Positions 1 through 5,895 of a stretch of DNA of 8,211 bases are shown here, piece after piece. The position numbers and the translations under genes are program-made. Under the pieces are notes generated by a model. It was given only the letters and a program-made list of their open reading frames with translations, searched no databases and had not been told where the DNA came from. Position 1 is the stretch's first letter; every line of letters begins with the position of its first letter. This stretch comes from Desulfobacterales bacterium. Its GTDB lineage: Bacteria; Desulfobacterota; Desulfobacteria; Desulfobacterales; QNYZ01. The stretch is from the NCBI GenBank assembly GCA_029938515.1, contig JAOZUU010000103.1, positions 1 through 8,211 of the forward strand, in the 5' to 3' direction.

Positions 1-1
1 C

Positions 2-121
2 CGATGCCATTTAAAGCGAGGTATCTGTACTGAAAAGAGACCGGCGCTTAAAGATGTCGGGCAGGGTGTTTCTGCGGCATGCCATATGAAGGAACAAGGG
101 ACGCATACGATAAAATCATGA
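2..121 (+). CDS. C-terminal tail of a peptide ABC transporter ATPase (DppD/OppD type), partial
   Basis: Frame 2 is open from the left edge and stops with TGA at 119-121. The 39 residues visible begin RCHLKRGICTEK and continue to SAACHMKEQ. This Cys spacing with a late ACH is the end of the oligopeptide/dipeptide ABC ATPase C-terminal extension (oligo_HPY type), whose cysteines hold an iron-sulfur cluster in characterised Dpp systems. The next gene on the same strand encodes a second ATPase of the same family, and its ATG overlaps this stop as ATGA. That is the usual DppD-DppF arrangement, with probable translational coupling. The nucleotide-binding domain lies outside the window, so the assignment rests on the tail and the context. 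Confidence 0.72.
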   Translation, partial: RCHLKRGICTEKRPALKDVGQGVSAACHMKEQGTHTIKS

Positions 122-1137
122 CTACGGACAACAACCTGCTTTCAGTCAATAATGTGGTCAAGCACTTCGATATCTCGGGTGGTTTTCTGGATCAGCTCAG
201 GTTTGAAAAGGGCCGCATAAGGATAAAAAAAACCACGGTTAAAGCCATAAATGATGTCTCGTTCTTTATCAAAAAAAGTGAGGTTCTGGGGATTGTCGGC
301 GAAAGCGGGTGTGGAAAATCAACCATTGCCAGGGTCATTATGGGCCTCTATCCGCCAAATTCCGGGGAGATATACTACGACGGCCACAGAATTGATAATT
401 TGACCCATGAACAGATGCTGCCCTTCAGAAAAAAGATGCAGATGATTTTTCAAGACCCCTATGCCTCCTTAAATCCCAGAAAGACCGTCCGGCAGACCCT
501 TGAAGAACCGTTACGATTTCACCACCCGGAGTCTTCCAATAAGGAGATCAAGAATAAAATCGAGCAGGTAATGGAACAGGTGGGGGTCGATCCCGCATGG
601 ATCAAACGATATCCGCATGAATTCTCCGGGGGTCAGCGCCAGAGAATCAGCATTGCCAGGGGATTAATCCTTGATCCTGAATTTATCGTAGCGGATGAGC
701 CGGTATCCGCCCTGGATGTTTCCATCCAGGCACAGATTCTCAACCTTTTAATGAAAGCGGGAAGAGAGAGAAACCTGACCTATCTGTTTATTACCCATGA
801 TCTATCCGTTGTGCGTCACATCAGCACCCGGGTGGCCGTCATGTATCTTGGGACATTGTGTGAGCTGGCAACGGCTGAAGTTCTGTTTGCCAATCCCCGC
901 CATCCATACACAAAATCGCTTTTGAGTGCAATCCCCGTTGTCGGCGAAAAACAGGCCAAGCATATCAAGTTAAAAGGGGAGGTGCCCACGCCGGTTGAGC
1001 TGCCCACGGGATGTGTATTCCATGGCCGGTGCGTCTATGCGGATGAAAGATGCCGCACCGAGATTCCCGCATTACAAACATTGGACAGTGGAACAAGTGT
1101 CGCATGTCATGCAGTAGCGGAAAATAGAACAACATAA
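118..1137 (+). CDS. Peptide/oligopeptide ABC transporter ATP-binding protein (DppF/OppF family)
   Basis: Cytoplasmic ATPase that pairs with the upstream ATPase to power uptake of peptides or a similar solute. I place the start at ATG 118 (339 residues) because it overlaps the upstream stop as ATGA and the protein then begins like the family (MTTDNNLLSVNNVVKHF). An in-frame ATG at 79 would add 13 residues that lie inside the upstream gene. Visible motifs are Walker A GESGCGKST (61-69), Q-loop Q112, signature FSGGQRQR (169-176), Walker B ending ADE with E194, D-loop SALD (197-200) and switch H227. The C-terminal extension has HPYT near 262 and cysteines 299, 305, 312 and 330, the pattern that can bind an iron-sulfur cluster. 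Length is normal. The substrate cannot be told from the ATPase, because the permeases and binding protein are outside the window. The gene ends one base before the convergent reductase gene. Confidence 0.94.
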   Translation: MTTDNNLLSVNNVVKHFDISGGFLDQLRFEKGRIRIKKTTVKAINDVSFFIKKSEVLGIVGESGCGKSTIARVIMGLYPPNSGEIYYDGHRIDNLTHEQMLPFRKKMQMIFQDPYASLNPRKTVRQTLEEPLRFHHPESSNKEIKNKIEQVMEQVGVDPAWIKRYPHEFSGGQRQRISIARGLILDPEFIVADEPVSALDVSIQAQILNLLMKAGRERNLTYLFITHDLSVVRHISTRVAVMYLGTLCELATAEVLFANPRHPYTKSLLSAIPVVGEKQAKHIKLKGEVPTPVELPTGCVFHGRCVYADERCRTEIPALQTLDSGTSVACHAVAENRTT

Positions 1138-1138
1138 C

Positions 1139-2023
1139 TTATGAATTGTCATCCAGCCCCGAAAGCTCACGAATACTGCGGGCCATGGCCGATACGTCTT
1201 CATCGCCGAAGCCCCGACCGATCAGGCCGGATTCGATCTGTTCCACCTGGGCCGATACGGGCAGGGTAACCCCCAGCTCGCGGGCGGCTTCCAAGGCGAT
1301 TTTCAGGTCCTTGGCGTGGAGGCGTACCCGAAAGCCGAGGGGGTAATCATTTTTAACCATGAATGAAGCGCGGTTATCCAGCACCCAGGACCCGGCCGCA
1401 CCGCCGGCGATGGCGGCCACGACTTTTTCCATATCCAATCCCGCTTTCATCCCCAGCGTCATTCCCTCAGCCACACCGAGATACGTGGCGGCGATCACCA
1501 CCTGGTTGATGGCCTTGGTAATCTGGCCGGACCCGATGGGCCCCACATGGGTGATCGTCTTTCCCATGGCCTCAAGAACCGGCCGGACCTTCTCGACATC
1601 ATCCGGGTCTCCCCCGATCATGATGGCCAGGGTACCTTTTTGGGCCCCTTCGGAACCACCCGAGACCGGGGCATCGATCATTCGAATCCCTTTTTTGGCC
1701 AGCGTATCAGCCATTTCACGGGTCGCCGATGGGCTGATGGTGGACATGTCCACCACAACGGTTCCCTCTTTCGCCCCTTCAATCACCCCATTGTCACCCA
1801 GAAGGATCGCCCTGACATCCGGGGTATCACTCACACAGGTAATCACGACATCGGCCCCGTCAGCCGCCTCGGCCGGAGAGGCCGCCCGAGCCGCCCCTGC
1901 TTCGGCCACCGGTTTTTCCTTATCACGATGCCGGTTGTGAACGACCACATCGTATCCGGCGTTAAGAATATTCAACGCCATGGGGGCTCCCATGGTGCCC
2001 ATTCCGATAAAAGCGATTTTCAT
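1139..2023 (-). CDS. NAD(P)-dependent beta-hydroxyacid dehydrogenase (3-hydroxyisobutyrate dehydrogenase / GarR-like family)
   Basis: A 294-residue cytoplasmic oxidoreductase. The N-terminal Rossmann domain has GMGTMG at 7-12. The second strand ends in HNR (29-31); an Asn-Arg there rather than an acidic residue suggests NADP(H). The family substrate motif DAPVSGG is at 117-123. The catalytic lysine is K170 in GSGQITKAINQ, with N173 three residues later, and KDL follows in the C-terminal helical domain. Members reduce or oxidise 3-hydroxyisobutyrate, tartronate semialdehyde, succinic semialdehyde or glyoxylate; sequence alone does not decide which. The ATG at 2021-2023 follows a clear GGAAGGA ribosome binding site. 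The gene starts 17 bases after the stop of the metallo-hydrolase, so the two are probably one transcript. Confidence 0.9.
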   Translation of the reverse strand: MKIAFIGMGTMGAPMALNILNAGYDVVVHNRHRDKEKPVAEAGAARAASPAEAADGADVVITCVSDTPDVRAILLGDNGVIEGAKEGTVVVDMSTISPSATREMADTLAKKGIRMIDAPVSGGSEGAQKGTLAIMIGGDPDDVEKVRPVLEAMGKTITHVGPIGSGQITKAINQVVIAATYLGVAEGMTLGMKAGLDMEKVVAAIAGGAAGSWVLDNRASFMVKNDYPLGFRVRLHAKDLKIALEAARELGVTLPVSAQVEQIESGLIGRGFGDEDVSAMARSIRELSGLDDNS

Positions 2024-2040
2024 GATGGATTTCCTTCCAG

Positions 2041-3138
2041 TTAAAAAAACAGCGTATTACCATGATTCAGTTGAACCAGTCGATCACTCAGTCCTGCCTT
2101 TTCCATCTCTTTTTTAATTGCAATCGGTGGCAGGTATACCGGTTCGTCTCCCAGCCGAAACGTCCCCCAGTGGATAATCGCCAGTTGCCTGGCTCCCAGG
2201 GCCTTGAACGCCTGGACGGTCTCCCGGGGATTGATGTGGCTGGATTCCATGAACCATTGCGGTTCATAGGCGCCGAGATTAAAAACGGCCAGATCGATGG
2301 GAAAATCCCGGCCCAGTTCGGCGTACCTTTCATGATAGGCGGTATCACCGGAGATGAAAATATTGACACCCCCGGATGTTTTAATCAAGTACGCTCCCCA
2401 CAATGATCGATTGGGACCGATCAATGGATTTCGCAAGGTCCAATGCTTGCAGGGAAGCAGAATGATTTCACGCTCACCTTCCCGGTACGATTCGAACCAA
2501 TCGAGTCGATCTTGATCCAGCATTCCCAAATTTTTAAAGATGCTGGTATATCCAAGGGGGGTAATCACATGGGTATTTGGATCCAGACTTCCAAGGGACG
2601 GTTTGTCCAGATGATCGTAATGACCGTGGGTAATCAGCACATGGTTCGGTGACGGCATCGTTTTGATATCGAAGTTTAAGGGTGAATAATCCTTGATTAA
2701 AGGAAACAGACCGTCAAACACCGGATCCACCAGAAGATACGTATTGTTGTCTTTAATCATCACACTGGCATGATTGATGAAGGTGATACTCACACCGGCG
2801 TGCCGTGTAACCGGCGACCAGTCAATCTTCACCGGGATCACCCGTTCGTTCTGATAGAGCACCTTATGATTATTTTTCGAAAATAATTTCCATTTTAATA
2901 TCCGCCAGGGGTTACCATGATCCGAACCCGGGAACGGGCTCTGAAATCGATTGGCGACATGATGTCGTTTTTTTTCGGAAAACTCGCGTAAACTCATCCC
3001 TTCGGCGGCATTTGTACCGGAATCAGCGTTTTGACCGGCATTCACTATTTTTGGATTCATGAAAACCGGCATAAATATAACCAAGCCGGCTCCCTTTAGC
3101 CATTGGATAAGTTTTGCTATGAAAACACGACGTTGCAT
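2041..3138 (-). CDS. Exported metallo-beta-lactamase-fold hydrolase, NAPE-PLD-like
   Basis: A 365-residue metal-dependent hydrolase related to N-acyl-phosphatidylethanolamine phospholipase D and UlaG-type enzymes. The di-metal motif HGHYDH is visible (H171, H173, D175, H176). Further probable ligands are H232 in CKHWTLR, D265 in SGDTAYH and H323 in IIHWGTF; the segment EPQWFMESSHINP (H301) is typical of the NAPE-PLD branch. The N-terminus is MQRRVFIAK followed by a hydrophobic stretch and a VNA-GQ cleavage-like site. This resembles a twin-arginine signal, so folded export to the periplasm is inferred. I prefer ATG 3138 over ATG 3147: a TTTGGA lies 9 bases before 3138, whereas nothing suitable precedes 3147. 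The reductase gene follows 17 bases downstream. The substrate is unknown; a membrane lipid is only a family-based guess. Confidence 0.86.
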   Translation of the reverse strand: MQRRVFIAKLIQWLKGAGLVIFMPVFMNPKIVNAGQNADSGTNAAEGMSLREFSEKKRHHVANRFQSPFPGSDHGNPWRILKWKLFSKNNHKVLYQNERVIPVKIDWSPVTRHAGVSITFINHASVMIKDNNTYLLVDPVFDGLFPLIKDYSPLNFDIKTMPSPNHVLITHGHYDHLDKPSLGSLDPNTHVITPLGYTSIFKNLGMLDQDRLDWFESYREGEREIILLPCKHWTLRNPLIGPNRSLWGAYLIKTSGGVNIFISGDTAYHERYAELGRDFPIDLAVFNLGAYEPQWFMESSHINPRETVQAFKALGARQLAIIHWGTFRLGDEPVYLPPIAIKKEMEKAGLSDRLVQLNHGNTLFF

Positions 3139-3166
3139 GTTGATCATTCCAAAGCGATTTTAAGAT

Positions 3167-3315
3167 CAGTGGAAGGGTCGAAAGGTCCAACGGTCGAAGA
3201 GTCCAAAGATTTAAGTGCCCAAAAGTTCAAGAATTTGTAATTATTTAGTTTTTTCCCGCTTGTTCTATGGCGGATCACTCGAACCCTCGAATCCTTGACT
3301 CCTTGAACCCTCTGA
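3167..3315. repeat. Two opposed arrays of 8-base repeats
   Basis: On the + strand 3167-3230 reads as eight consecutive octamers in perfect phase: CAGTGGAA, GGGTCGAA, AGGTCCAA, CGGTCGAA, GAGTCCAA, AGATTTAA, GTGCCCAA, AAGTTCAA (pattern NNGTCSAA). After a spacer at 3231-3275, positions 3276-3315 hold five octamers of the complementary style: CACTCGAA, CCCTCGAA, TCCTTGAC, TCCTTGAA, CCCTCTGA. The second array read in reverse complement gives units such as GGGTTCAA and GGATTCGA, so the arrays face each other and could pair imperfectly. The right array ends two bases before the crotonase stop codon. No function is known to me. Confidence 0.75.
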
Positions 3316-3316
3316 C

Positions 3317-4087
3317 TCATTTATTTTCCATCTTCTTTAATTTTCTCTCTACAAAATCTTTATGGTTTTGAGCGCCCGCACAAGTCAGTAAATGACCGGC
3401 TTCCATTTCCAAGGTCTGCTCAAAACTGGAGTGCAGTCCCTGGTCAATGGCAATTCGGGAAAGTTTCAGGGCAAGGGGTGATTTTTCGGCGATCTTTCTC
3501 GCCATGGCCAAGGTTTCTTCCAACAAGTTGTCAGTCGCTACGACCTTGTTGGCCAATCCGATCCGCAGGGCCTCATGCGCATCCACGAATTCTCCGGTAA
3601 ATACCAGTTCCTTGGCTTTTCCCAGGCCGACAATCTGGGAAAGCAGCTTGGTACCCGCCGTCGTTATGGTCAACCCCACTTCGGTCTCCGGAAATCCGAA
3701 TTTGGCATCGTCGGCTACAATCCGGATATCGGTGCTCATCGCAAATTCACATCCGCCTCCCAGGGCATACCCCCTCACAGCCGCAATCAGCGGCTTATCC
3801 AGACCCATAATCACACGCTGGATATCCTGAAGCCCCTGGGTCTCCTTAATCCAGTCCGAAAAACTTTTTCCGGCCGACGTTTCCTTCAGGTCTTCCCCGG
3901 CACAAAAAGACCTTCCGGCGCCGGTTAAAATGACCACAGCGACGCTTTCATCTCGTCTGGCAGCCGCAAGCTGTTCAATGAAATCCCTCAAAAGATCCAC
4001 GGTGATCGCATTTAACCGTTTGGGCCGGTTCAGTTTAATAATCCCTACGTTTTTATCCCTGGTATAAAGGACTGTCTTTTCTGGCAT
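3317..4087 (-). CDS. Enoyl-CoA hydratase/isomerase family protein (crotonase fold)
   Basis: A 256-residue cytoplasmic acyl-CoA enzyme of about the normal family length. The oxyanion-hole segments are SFCAGEDLKE (near 60-69) and GYALGGGCEFA (106-116). Both acid/base glutamates of true hydratases are present: E114 in GGCEFA and E134 in FGFPETEVG. This favours hydration of an enoyl-CoA over an isomerase or a non-catalytic paralogue. The usual PGAGGT is replaced by TITTAGT, a common variant outside the FadB group. Two ATGs stand side by side; I chose 4087 because GGGAGG then sits 5 bases upstream, against only 2 for ATG 4090. It is the first gene of the minus-strand series that continues, after the octamer arrays, into the hydrolase and reductase. 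The specific substrate cannot be read. Confidence 0.92.
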   Translation of the reverse strand: MPEKTVLYTRDKNVGIIKLNRPKRLNAITVDLLRDFIEQLAAARRDESVAVVILTGAGRSFCAGEDLKETSAGKSFSDWIKETQGLQDIQRVIMGLDKPLIAAVRGYALGGGCEFAMSTDIRIVADDAKFGFPETEVGLTITTAGTKLLSQIVGLGKAKELVFTGEFVDAHEALRIGLANKVVATDNLLEETLAMARKIAEKSPLALKLSRIAIDQGLHSSFEQTLEMEAGHLLTCAGAQNHKDFVERKLKKMENK

Positions 4088-4166
4088 CATAACCTCCCGA
4101 TATGGGGATTCGTGTCTTCAATGTTATCGATTTCACTTTGATATTTTCCCCGTCTCCATATTCATT

Positions 4167-4204
4167 CTCCCTCTCCCCTCGGGGAGAGGGTCGGGGTGAG
4201 GGGG
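4167..4204. repeat. GC-rich palindromic repeat, copy A (REP-like)
   Basis: Positions 4169-4190 form a 10-bp stem, CCCTCTCCCC / GGGGAGAGGG, with a TC loop. It is followed by the tail GTCGGGGTGAGGGGG. This is the widespread CCCTCTCCC...GGGAGAGGG-TTAGGGTGAGGGG type of intergenic element, the one that produces spurious 'PSPRPSPRGER' peptides in annotations. The GTGAGGGG tail points right, towards the DUF559 remnant. Confidence 0.85.
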
Positions 4205-4205
4205 T

Positions 4206-4327
4206 AACATTCCCATCCAAAGACGAAAGAACAACGGACAAAACAGATTCTGTTTCCTGCAAAACTTCGTTATTCCAGAAGCGCAAGACCTTGTATTCTT
4301 TCTAAGTTTTTTGGCAAGATGTTTCAT
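4206..4327 (-). pseudogene. DUF559 endonuclease-like gene with its middle deleted
   Basis: From ATG 4327 the minus strand reads MKHLAKKLRKN, the usual beginning of DUF559 (PD-(D/E)XK/Vsr-like) proteins. From about 4298, in another frame, it reads EYKVLRFWNNEVLQETESVL, the usual end of the same family (KVLRFWNNEVL is its hallmark). The two ends join with a frame change, so roughly two thirds of a protein of about 120 residues, including the catalytic core, is missing. The C-terminal frame ends near 4206, where repeat copy A begins; repeat copy B starts 6 bases before the ATG. The remnant cannot encode an active nuclease. Identification rests on recognising the two family ends. Confidence 0.78.
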
Positions 4328-4332
4328 TGTTT

Positions 4333-4372
4333 CACCCCTCACCCTAACCCTCTCCCCTCAATGGGAGAGGGG
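4333..4372. repeat. GC-rich palindromic repeat, copy B, inverted relative to copy A
   Basis: CACCCCTCACCCTAA (from 4333) is followed by a 9-bp stem, CCCTCTCCC (4348-4356) and GGGAGAGGG (4363-4371), with a 6-base loop. The reverse complement matches copy A almost throughout. The CCCCTCAC tails of A and B therefore face inward as terminal inverted repeats around the DUF559 remnant. The complete unit would be about 206 bp (4167-4372). I see no clear target-site duplication. Confidence 0.85.
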
Positions 4373-4405
4373 ATGATTTTAACGTCTCGTGAATTCTGTA
4401 ACTTG

Positions 4406-4525
4406 TTAAAAAAATGAGGTGCTTTCAAACGGTTTTATAATAGTTCCTTTATGAATTCTATGCCCTTTCCCGGAAAATTTCTCATCCGGTTTAATCCGAC
4501 CACATATTCTACAATAATGTCCCAT
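4406..4525 (-). pseudogene. Small zinc-ribbon protein, probably truncated (39 residues)
   Basis: ATG 4525 follows AGGA at a spacing of 7 bases and opens a 39-residue frame beginning MGHYCRICGRIKPDEKFSGK. The CxxC knuckle (C5, C8) and the KFSGKGHRIH segment resemble small zinc-ribbon proteins of anaerobic bacteria that read CRICGR.RPNEKFSGKGHR.H and then have a second Cys pair. Here the sequence departs after HRIH into KGTIIKPFESTSFF with no second pair, so the metal site looks incomplete. It may still be translated. It lies 29 bases after the frameshifted remnant at 4555-4774 and on the same strand. Family assignment is from memory of the motif and is moderate at best. Confidence 0.5.
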
Positions 4526-4554
4526 ACTACATTCCTGATTTGTTCAGGACCATT

Positions 4555-4774
4555 TTATCTATTTGCAAACCAATTTTTGTAATCATGTACAAGTTGATAA
4601 TTAATTGAATTTTTATCCAAAACATCAATGTCACAGAGGGGGGAATGATATACTTTTCTACCATATCTGAGCTTGACAACCGCCAATATATATCCCAAAG
4701 CCAGGATCTTTTGTGTCCTTTTTAACCTTGACGGAATCTCCGACCTGAAAATTTCTATTTTTATTTTGAGTCAT
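4555..4774 (-). pseudogene. Frameshifted small beta-rich protein (KOW/SH3-like motif)
   Basis: ATG 4774, with GAGG 4 bases upstream, opens 38 residues: MTQNKNRNFQVGDSVKVKKD, then TKDPGFGIYIGGCQAQIW, ending at TAG 4658. The VGDSVKVK and DPGFG.YIGG segments look like a small SH3/KOW-type barrel. A second frame crosses that stop and reads VVKLRYGRKVYHSPLCDIDV, then LDKNSINYQLVHDYKNWFAN, ending in TAA at 4555. It is too well formed (YGRKVYHSPLCD, DYKNWFANR) to be chance. One inserted base would make a single product of about 73 residues, so this is best read as one small gene broken by a frameshift. Function unknown. A sequencing or assembly error at one base would restore it. Confidence 0.5.
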
Positions 4775-4835
4775 ACGGCCTCGTAACCATTCCGTTATTA
4801 CTCTACCTTTATTCCTTATTAAATTTTTGTATAAA

Positions 4836-4891
4836 GCTCACCTGCCGCTTTGGAACGTAGCGTAGCGGTCAGGTGTAGCGCCTTGATGGAC
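4836..4891 (-). other. attC-like recombination-site core overlapping the UPF0489 3' end
   Basis: On the minus strand GCT-a-CACCTG-a-CCGCT pairs with AGCGG-CAGGTG-AGC (arms 4864-4879 and 4836-4849; 14-base loop 4850-4863). That gives a 14-bp stem with two extra unpaired A residues, both on the same arm. Integron attC sites have exactly this kind of one-sided extrahelical base. The core AAGGCGCT.CACCTGACCGC...GCGGCAGGTGAGC matches what I remember of many environmental attC sites. On the 5' side, GTCCATC (4885-4891) fits the RYYYAAC box at six of seven positions. On the 3' side the expected GTTRRRY box is absent (TTTATAC follows), so the site is probably degenerate. It supplies the protein's last residues (QGATPDRYATFQSGR). 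Confidence 0.55.
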
Positions 4892-5404
4892 ATTCCTCCC
4901 TTTGTGATGATCCTCCATGAATTCTGCGAGCACTTCCATCAGTTCTGACGTCAGTTTAGGAACAACGAAATCGGGACTCGTGCAAATGGAGACAACATCC
5001 GGCTTCGGCCACCGGAAAGGACGATTAGGCCCGTAACTGAACCTACCTCGCAATAAGCTCCACGTTTCGTCCTCCAGCCACATAGCAGGCGAGTCGATTG
5101 GGTGCTGCACCAACCAATGCACCTGGCACTGGGGCCACATGTACATCGCATGGAACATGAAGTTGGCAATGTTGGTTTGCTGTCGTTGGTCCATCATGTC
5201 GTGATGCTCGTCAACATGGAGAATGTGCGATGGTGCGATGCCGTTTGTCTGCCATTTCCTCCTCCATCGCGCAAATGCGTGATTGTGACGCTCAACAATC
5301 ATCGAAACCGGACGGGCTGCCCAGTTGAGCAGTTGCTCGAAACGTTTAGCGGCGTCTGGTATCAGATTGAAGTAATCGAGGTCAATGTCAAGGATGGAGT
5401 ACAT
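4838..5404 (-). CDS. UPF0489 family protein (arginase-like fold)
   Basis: A 188-residue protein from ATG 5404, with AGGAG 4 bases upstream. It begins MYSILDIDLDYFN (D7, D9, D11), then VERHNHAF (36-43) and HILHVDEHHDMMD (60-72). D65-x-H67-x-D69 is the DxHxD metal motif of arginases, and DIDLD recalls their second metal motif. Further conserved-looking parts are VHWLVQHPIDSPAMWL and SICTSPDF. UPF0489 includes the characterised peptide arginase OspR, which turns arginine into ornithine within peptides, so a metallohydrolase role is a reasonable inference. No precursor peptide or radical-SAM partner is visible nearby. The last 15 residues are encoded by the attC-like hairpin, so the native C-terminus may have been altered. 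The stop of the preceding remnant lies 7 bases before the ATG. Confidence 0.75.
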   Translation of the reverse strand: MYSILDIDLDYFNLIPDAAKRFEQLLNWAARPVSMIVERHNHAFARWRRKWQTNGIAPSHILHVDEHHDMMDQRQQTNIANFMFHAMYMWPQCQVHWLVQHPIDSPAMWLEDETWSLLRGRFSYGPNRPFRWPKPDVVSICTSPDFVVPKLTSELMEVLAEFMEDHHKGRNVHQGATPDRYATFQSGR

Positions 5405-5411
5405 CTGTCTC

Positions 5412-5532
5412 CTATTTCTTCATTTGTTTCTCAAGTTTCATTTTTCGTGCCTTAAATTCATTCAACTTCTTTTTTTGCCGTTACATCACTGAGTGTTGCC
5501 CCTTTGCGATTCCATTCACCGTATTCTGCCAT
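5412..5532 (-). pseudogene. Small conserved protein ('MAEYGEWN' family) with its middle deleted
   Basis: ATG 5532 reads MAEYGEWNRKGATLSDVTAK, which I recognise as the start of a small conserved hypothetical protein of roughly 100 residues in related bacteria. After KKEVE it stops at 5458. In the next frame the same DNA reads KKKLNEFKARKMKLEKQMKK and stops at TAG 5412-5414; this is the charged coiled-coil style in which that family ends. The two ends join at an A7 run near 5474, with a net one-base frame change, so the central part is gone. The likely event is a deletion through short poly-A homology. The TAG is 7 bases from the UPF0489 start, and that gene's ribosome binding site overlaps it. 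Function of the family is unknown to me. Confidence 0.62.
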
Positions 5533-5893
5533 ATTTTATCTCTGTGACCGAACCCCGCAGCCCCTCACGCTCAGCCAGCGACGCCATCACCTGCAAACTG
5601 TCCCCCAGAATCATGCGGTTGGTCCAATTGGCGGCGTGCTGGTAAAAATCGGTCGATCTGGCCGCGTCAGGCAACCCATTGAAATCGGCAAACAGATCCA
5701 TCTGTTTTGGGATACCAGCGGTTTCCTGCGCCTCGGTACGCCGAATCAGATCGTCAATCAAAACCTTGGGATGCACCTTCTCCTGGATATGGAGCGGCGA
5801 TGCCTGAACCACCAGATCGGACCAGTCCTGTTCGTCCTTGCCGCGCCAGACAAGCTGGGGATCCAGATCGCGGTTGCGGCGCTCGTAGGCCAC
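5516..5893 (-). pseudogene. N-terminal fragment of a site-specific DNA methyltransferase (type III-like mod)
   Basis: The 125-residue frame begins at GTG 5893 with VAYERRNRDLDPQLVW, then RGKDEQDWSDLVVQ, and later FADFNGLP and NRMILGDSLQVMASLAE. This is the N-terminal region of large adenine-specific methyltransferases that accompany BPTD_3080-type restriction enzymes. In intact members GLRG is soon followed by the catalytic DPPYG. Here homology ends at GLRG (5552-5554), followed by SVTEIKYGRIR and a stop, so the catalytic motif and several hundred residues are lost. The frame stays open upstream of 5893 (RATTTIP), where it runs into the four-helix-bundle remnant, so the 5' end may also be a junction. 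It cannot be an active methylase. Confidence 0.8.
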
Positions 5894-5895
5894 CG

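Larger units (their letters stand above)
4376..4837. other. AT-rich stretch with only gene remnants
   Basis: Apart from the zinc-ribbon fragment and the frameshifted small protein, I see no gene here on either strand. Base composition is clearly more AT-rich than in the metabolic genes to the left. Stretches 4376-4405 and 4775-4835 contain no recognisable coding sequence, strong promoter or T-run terminator. Confidence 0.5.

Noticed and set aside
79..117. Longer N-terminus for the transporter ATPase from ATG 79
   Set aside because: The extra 13 codons lie in the end of the upstream ATPase gene; the ATGA overlap at 118-121 is a better start and matches family N-termini.
1146..2044. Long + strand frames opposite the reductase gene
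   Set aside because: They are antisense shadows in a GC-rich gene with strong third-position bias; the minus strand has complete Rossmann and catalytic motifs.
3167..3315. Possible CRISPR array
   Set aside because: Units are 8 bases, contiguous, without spacers, and change orientation; no cas gene is nearby.
4053..4342. Open frames on both strands with peptides such as PSPRPSPRGER and PHPDPLPEGRG
   Set aside because: These are translations of the palindromic repeats and of the DUF559 remnant, not genes; they are treated as repeats and a pseudogene.
4155..4385. Target-site duplication around the repeat-DUF559 unit
   Set aside because: The flanks (TTCATT on the left, ATGATTTT on the right) show no convincing direct duplication.
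4836..4879. Rho-independent terminator after the UPF0489 gene
   Set aside because: The hairpin lies inside the coding end, has a long loop with one-sided bulges, and is followed by TTTATAC rather than a T-run; an attC-like core explains it better.
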